Part shown: positions 23,306-25,505 of the stretch, piece after piece | Layout: each line of letters begins with the position of its first letter | Position numbering within the stretch: the stretch's first letter is position 1 | From: Chloroflexi bacterium UBA4733 | Lineage (GTDB): Bacteria; Chloroflexota; UBA4733 | NCBI GenBank assembly: GCA_002404055.1 | Contig: DHIZ01000116.1 | Span: 1-25,505 of the forward strand | Reading direction: 5' to 3' | Length of the DNA stretch: 25,505 nucleotides | Made by a program: the position numbers and the translations under genes | The notes under the pieces: generated by a model | The model's database searches: none | Seen by the model: the letters and a program-made list of their open reading frames with translations, nothing else | What the model was told of the DNA's origin: nothing

Positions 23306-24439
23306 TCACCAGTTGGTGAAGGAACCGTCCTCGCGGCGTAGCCTGTTCAGGTCACGCATCTGGAAGGGGTGACGGCGCGCCGTTTCCCGATCGAACTCCA
23401 CGCCTAACCCCGGCGCAGTTGGCGGCAGCAGGTAGCCGTCGGCCCAGGGCATCTGCACCGGCACGACATCGGTCAGCAGCGTGCCCGGCTTGCGCGGCTG
23501 CTCCTGCACTGCGAAGTTGCTGGTGGCCAGGTTGAGGTGCAGGCAGGCGGCCGCCGACACCGGCCCCAACGGGTTATGCAGCGCGAGCTTGATATAGTGG
23601 GTCTCGCACCAGCCGGCGATCTTGCGCGCTTCGGTGATGCCGCCGACGATGCAGAGGTCGATGCGGGCGTAGTCGGTCAACTCCTGCTCGATGACCTCGC
23701 GGAACTCCCACTTGCTGGCAAACTGCTCCCCCACGGCCAGCGGTACCGCCGTCTGCTGACGCACCAGGCGCAGCGAGTAGGGCCCTTCCGAGCGCAACGG
23801 GTCTTCGATAAAGAAGGGGTGGAAGCGCTCGCTCTCCCGGCAGAGCCGGATGGCATCGGGCGAGTCCAGGCGCGTGTGGACATCGAAGCAGATCTCGATC
23901 TCCTCGCCCACGGCCGCCCGTACCGCCTCGAACTCCTTCAAAGCGCGGCGCACCGCCCGGCCCGGTTCCAGCACATCGGCCTGGTCGGCGATGCCCCAGC
24001 GCACGAACTTCCAGCCTTCGGCCACGGTGCGCTGGCAGCTTTCCACCAGTTCCTCCGTGGTGCGCCCGCCGTTGTGCGGGTAGCAGACGACGCGATCCCG
24101 CACGAGTCCGCCCAGCAGTTCGTACACCGGCACGCCGAAGCGCTTGCCCTGGATATCCCAGAGCGCGATATCGATAGCCGAGAGCGCGCTGCCGACGATC
24201 TTGCCGGCCGGAAAGAAGCCGCCGCGCGAGAGCAGTTGCCAGATATGCTCGATGCGGCCGGGGTCCTGCCCGATCAAGAGCGGCTTGAAGTGCTCGATGG
24301 CGCCGACCACCGCCAGCTCCCGCGAAGTCAGCCCCGCCTCGCCCACCCCGGAGATGCCTTCGTCGGTATCCACCACCACAAAGAGAAAGTTACGCCCCCC
24401 GCCCCAGACGGGGAAGGTCTGGATGTCGGTGATTTTCAT
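23306..24439 (-). CDS. Enolase-superfamily sugar-acid dehydratase (mandelate racemase/galactonate dehydratase-like)
   Basis: A 377-residue mandelate-racemase-group enzyme. Mg(II) ligands are Asp186 (in CFDVHTRLD, with His188), Glu212 (FIEDP) and Glu238 (VGEQF). The Asp261/His288 pair (RIDLCIVGGITE and LALHNPLGP) is the likely catalytic dyad. The second-strand lysine motif is altered (KFVRWG, Lys144/Arg147). FDxHxR and HNPLGP are typical of D-galactonate and related acid-sugar dehydratases, which remove water from an aldonic or uronic acid to give a 2-keto-3-deoxy product. The ATG has AAAGGA about 10 nt upstream. It lies 46 bp before livH on the same strand, which may mean that the ABC system imports its substrate; this is inference. 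Confidence 0.88.
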   Translation of the reverse strand: MKITDIQTFPVWGGGRNFLFVVVDTDEGISGVGEAGLTSRELAVVGAIEHFKPLLIGQDPGRIEHIWQLLSRGGFFPAGKIVGSALSAIDIALWDIQGKRFGVPVYELLGGLVRDRVVCYPHNGGRTTEELVESCQRTVAEGWKFVRWGIADQADVLEPGRAVRRALKEFEAVRAAVGEEIEICFDVHTRLDSPDAIRLCRESERFHPFFIEDPLRSEGPYSLRLVRQQTAVPLAVGEQFASKWEFREVIEQELTDYARIDLCIVGGITEARKIAGWCETHYIKLALHNPLGPVSAAACLHLNLATSNFAVQEQPRKPGTLLTDVVPVQMPWADGYLLPPTAPGLGVEFDRETARRHPFQMRDLNRLRREDGSFTNW

Positions 24440-24564
24440 GGGGTGTTGGTCCTTTCATAGGTAGGGGGTAATGATACATGATGGGAATGATCGTCTCGCC
24501 GGCTGCTCACCGGACGATTCTTGCCTTTGTTGGCGAACTCCGTCGAGCGGCAGAACCCGAACAC

Positions 24565-24583
24565 GGGCGTATGCAATACGCCC
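24565..24583. repeat. Short palindromic repeat (REP-like)
   Basis: GGGCGTAT and ATACGCCC form an 8-bp perfect stem around GCA, flanked by CCTAC. I know this sequence (GTAGGGGCGTATTGCATACG on the other strand) as a very common dispersed palindrome in Chloroflexota-like and other environmental genomes. It lies in a region with gene debris (24440-24626) in which no functional gene was seen. The palindrome is seen directly; its dispersed status is from memory. Confidence 0.6.
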
Positions 24584-24626
24584 CTACGGGCTCGGTTGGG
24601 GGCCTACGTCGGCGCACGCGGCGATC

Positions 24627-24782
24627 TCACCACGCACTCGGGGGCGAGGAGGCCTTCGGCGTTGGCCCGACCGGCGGCGTGGCGAAAGCGACCTCGTGGC
24701 CCGCCGCGCGGGCTGCCATGGCATAGGTCAGCAGCGGATGAAGATGGCCCGTCGTTCCGATGGACGTAAAGAGGAGTTTCAC
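24627..24782 (-). pseudogene. N-terminal stub of an MGT/UGT-type glycosyltransferase
   Basis: A GTG (24782) overlaps the TGA stop of the DUF2283 gene and opens a 51-codon frame. It begins [20 protein letters not shown] and continues with [15 protein letters not shown], the characteristic N-terminus of GT-B macrolide/UDP-glycosyltransferases that binds acceptor and forms the first Rossmann strand. Homology stops after about 38 residues; the rest is unrelated and ends at TGA 24627. The missing 350 or more residues make this a deletion remnant. The palindromic repeat at 24565 lies about 60 bp beyond the end, suggesting that rearrangement near the repeat cut the gene off. Confidence 0.7.
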
Positions 24783-24988
24783 TTCAACATGCCCACGGGA
24801 AATTCCTGCACTTCCAACGTCCTGAGATTCAGCTTTGCGGATGCATGATCAATATCGATACCTACGACATTCCCCTCGTCATCGAAGTCCAGCACGACTC
24901 CCTCTGCCACTTCACGCGAGTCAGCACCGATGCGTTCGCTGAGGTCGATGTATAGCGAGTCGGTCTCCGGGTAATAGTGAAGTTTCAC
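24779..24988 (-). CDS. DUF2283 family small protein
   Basis: A 69-residue protein that starts at GTG 24988 with GGGAG 6 nt upstream. It has the complete DUF2283 pattern: [18 protein letters not shown], a middle [21 protein letters not shown] and a C-terminal IDIDHAS plus a short helix/strand. Such small beta-rich proteins are widespread, of unknown function, and are sometimes found beside toxin-like genes; no toxin partner is visible here. Its stop overlaps the start of the glycosyltransferase stub (GTGA), so the two were once translationally coupled. Confidence 0.85.
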   Translation of the reverse strand: MKLHYYPETDSLYIDLSERIGADSREVAEGVVLDFDDEGNVVGIDIDHASAKLNLRTLEVQEFPVGMLK

Positions 24989-25055
24989 ACTCGCTCCCGC
25001 CAGTATGCCAGACGGGCCAGACGATATAGCTGCCCAGTCAACAACCCACACCACA

Positions 25056-25437
25056 TTACCCGACAAGCCCGTCCGAGCACACGATGCGGATGACCTCGAC
25101 TGCCGGAGACGCGTCGTCGGCCTCCTCCTGCGCCGGTTGGAGGCGGTGCCGCTCGCGCAGGGCTTCCAACCGCCGGATCAGGTCATCGCCGCGCAAATCA
25201 ACGCGCCGCACGTCTTCCAGATCGGCCACGACTGTGGACGGCAGGTAATCGGTAAAGACCTGCTGCAAGATGCCGACCCGTCGTGTCCCGGCGCATCGCC
25301 TTGTAGGCGGTCATCACCCGCGCATTGGTGGCGGCCGGCAGCGGCACCGCCAAGACCGCGTCCATCGTTACCACTGCGGCAGCTGACACCGTTCCCTGCA
25401 TGAGCTGAGGCTGTGGCACAAGCCCTTCTACGAGCAT
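25056..25437 (-). pseudogene. Unrecognised protein, probably split by a frameshift near 25285
   Basis: Two minus-strand frames join into one plausible chain. The first starts at ATG 25437 and reads through VPQPQLMQGTVSAAAVV and LAVPLPAATNARVMTAYKAM to RRDT. A shift of one base near 25285 then gives RRVGILQQVFTDYLPSTVVA, DLEDVRRVDLRGDDLIRRLE and a charged, Glu/Ala-rich end at 25056, about 127 residues in all. Each part alone ends in, or is preceded by, low-quality sequence. The chain looks helical and soluble. I do not recognise a family. A sequencing error is as likely as a real mutation. Positions 25438-25505 show nothing further. Confidence 0.3.
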
Positions 25438-25505
25438 GTTCAGAATTGGAATAGTGCAGTCTCTCGTTAAGAATCCTGCGACCTAAGCACGTAACCAGAA
25501 CAAAG

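Noticed and set aside
1..25505. tRNA, rRNA, CRISPR, integrase, transposase or prophage genes
   Set aside because: None was recognised on either strand by reading; small structured RNAs without a known signature could be missed by eye.

Overview
The window looks like a GC-rich chromosomal segment of an uncultured Chloroflexota-like bacterium. The lineage is inferred from several things: Ala/Thr/Ser-rich lipoprotein solute-binding proteins with twin-Arg-like leaders, short palindromic intergenic repeats of a kind I associate with Chloroflexota, an Uma2 protein, PhyH and CocE enzymes, and frequent GTG/TTG starts. There is no rRNA, tRNA, CRISPR array, transposase or phage gene. TGA is an ordinary stop here, used in several ATGA, GTGA and TTGA gene overlaps.

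Layout. (1) 1-3349, minus strand: a PhyH-type dioxygenase, a CocE/NonD hydrolase that has lost its middle (pseudogene), and a sugar-type ABC solute-binding lipoprotein. (2) 3451-4895, minus: a Zur/Fur-type repressor translationally coupled to a putative metal permease, with a perfect inverted-repeat operator candidate upstream. (3) 4942-9163: an arsenic island. It holds arsR1 coupled to a secreted phosphoesterase, arsN1 (arsinothricin-type N-acetyltransferase), arsC (thioredoxin-type arsenate reductase) coupled to acr3 (arsenite efflux), and a divergent arsR2. (4) 9174-11046, minus: a VWA/MIDAS protein followed by an unrecognised protein with a Pro-rich tail. (5) 11193-11963, minus: an ArsM-like SAM methyltransferase whose frame is interrupted by a single TGA. 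(6) 12046-14237: a His-rich CDF zinc/cobalt exporter divergent from a VIT/CCC1 Fe/Mn transporter. (7) 14320-15467: Uma2 and MsrA. (8) 15560-19869, plus: a promoter and a complete four-gene ABC importer (PotD/YnjB-like binding protein, two permeases, ATPase), closed by a hairpin. (9) 19890-24439, minus: an enolase-superfamily sugar-acid dehydratase followed by livH-livM-livG-livF without a binding protein. (10) 24440-25505: debris, with a palindromic repeat, a glycosyltransferase N-terminal stub, a DUF2283 gene and a frameshifted unknown gene.

The most interesting observation is the methyltransferase at 11193-11963. After the TGA the same frame stays open for 47 codons with the same GC-rich third positions, and it encodes what looks like the normal end of an ArsM-type protein. 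The TGA falls just before a GGA motif, where ArsM enzymes carry an arsenic-binding Cys. It is followed at the right distance by a 9-bp hairpin with a GUC apical loop, which fits the bacterial SECIS pattern. I infer a selenocysteine-containing ArsM-like methyltransferase about 2 kb from an ars island. The selenocysteine machinery (selA, selB, selC, selD) would have to be elsewhere in the genome.

Much of the left two thirds deals with metals and metalloids: Zur and its permease, As(V) reduction, As(III) efflux, acetylation of an organoarsenical, possible methylation, Zn/Co export and Fe/Mn sequestration. The right third is nutrient import (polyamine/thiamine/iron-like and branched-chain amino acid-like ABC systems) plus sugar-acid catabolism.
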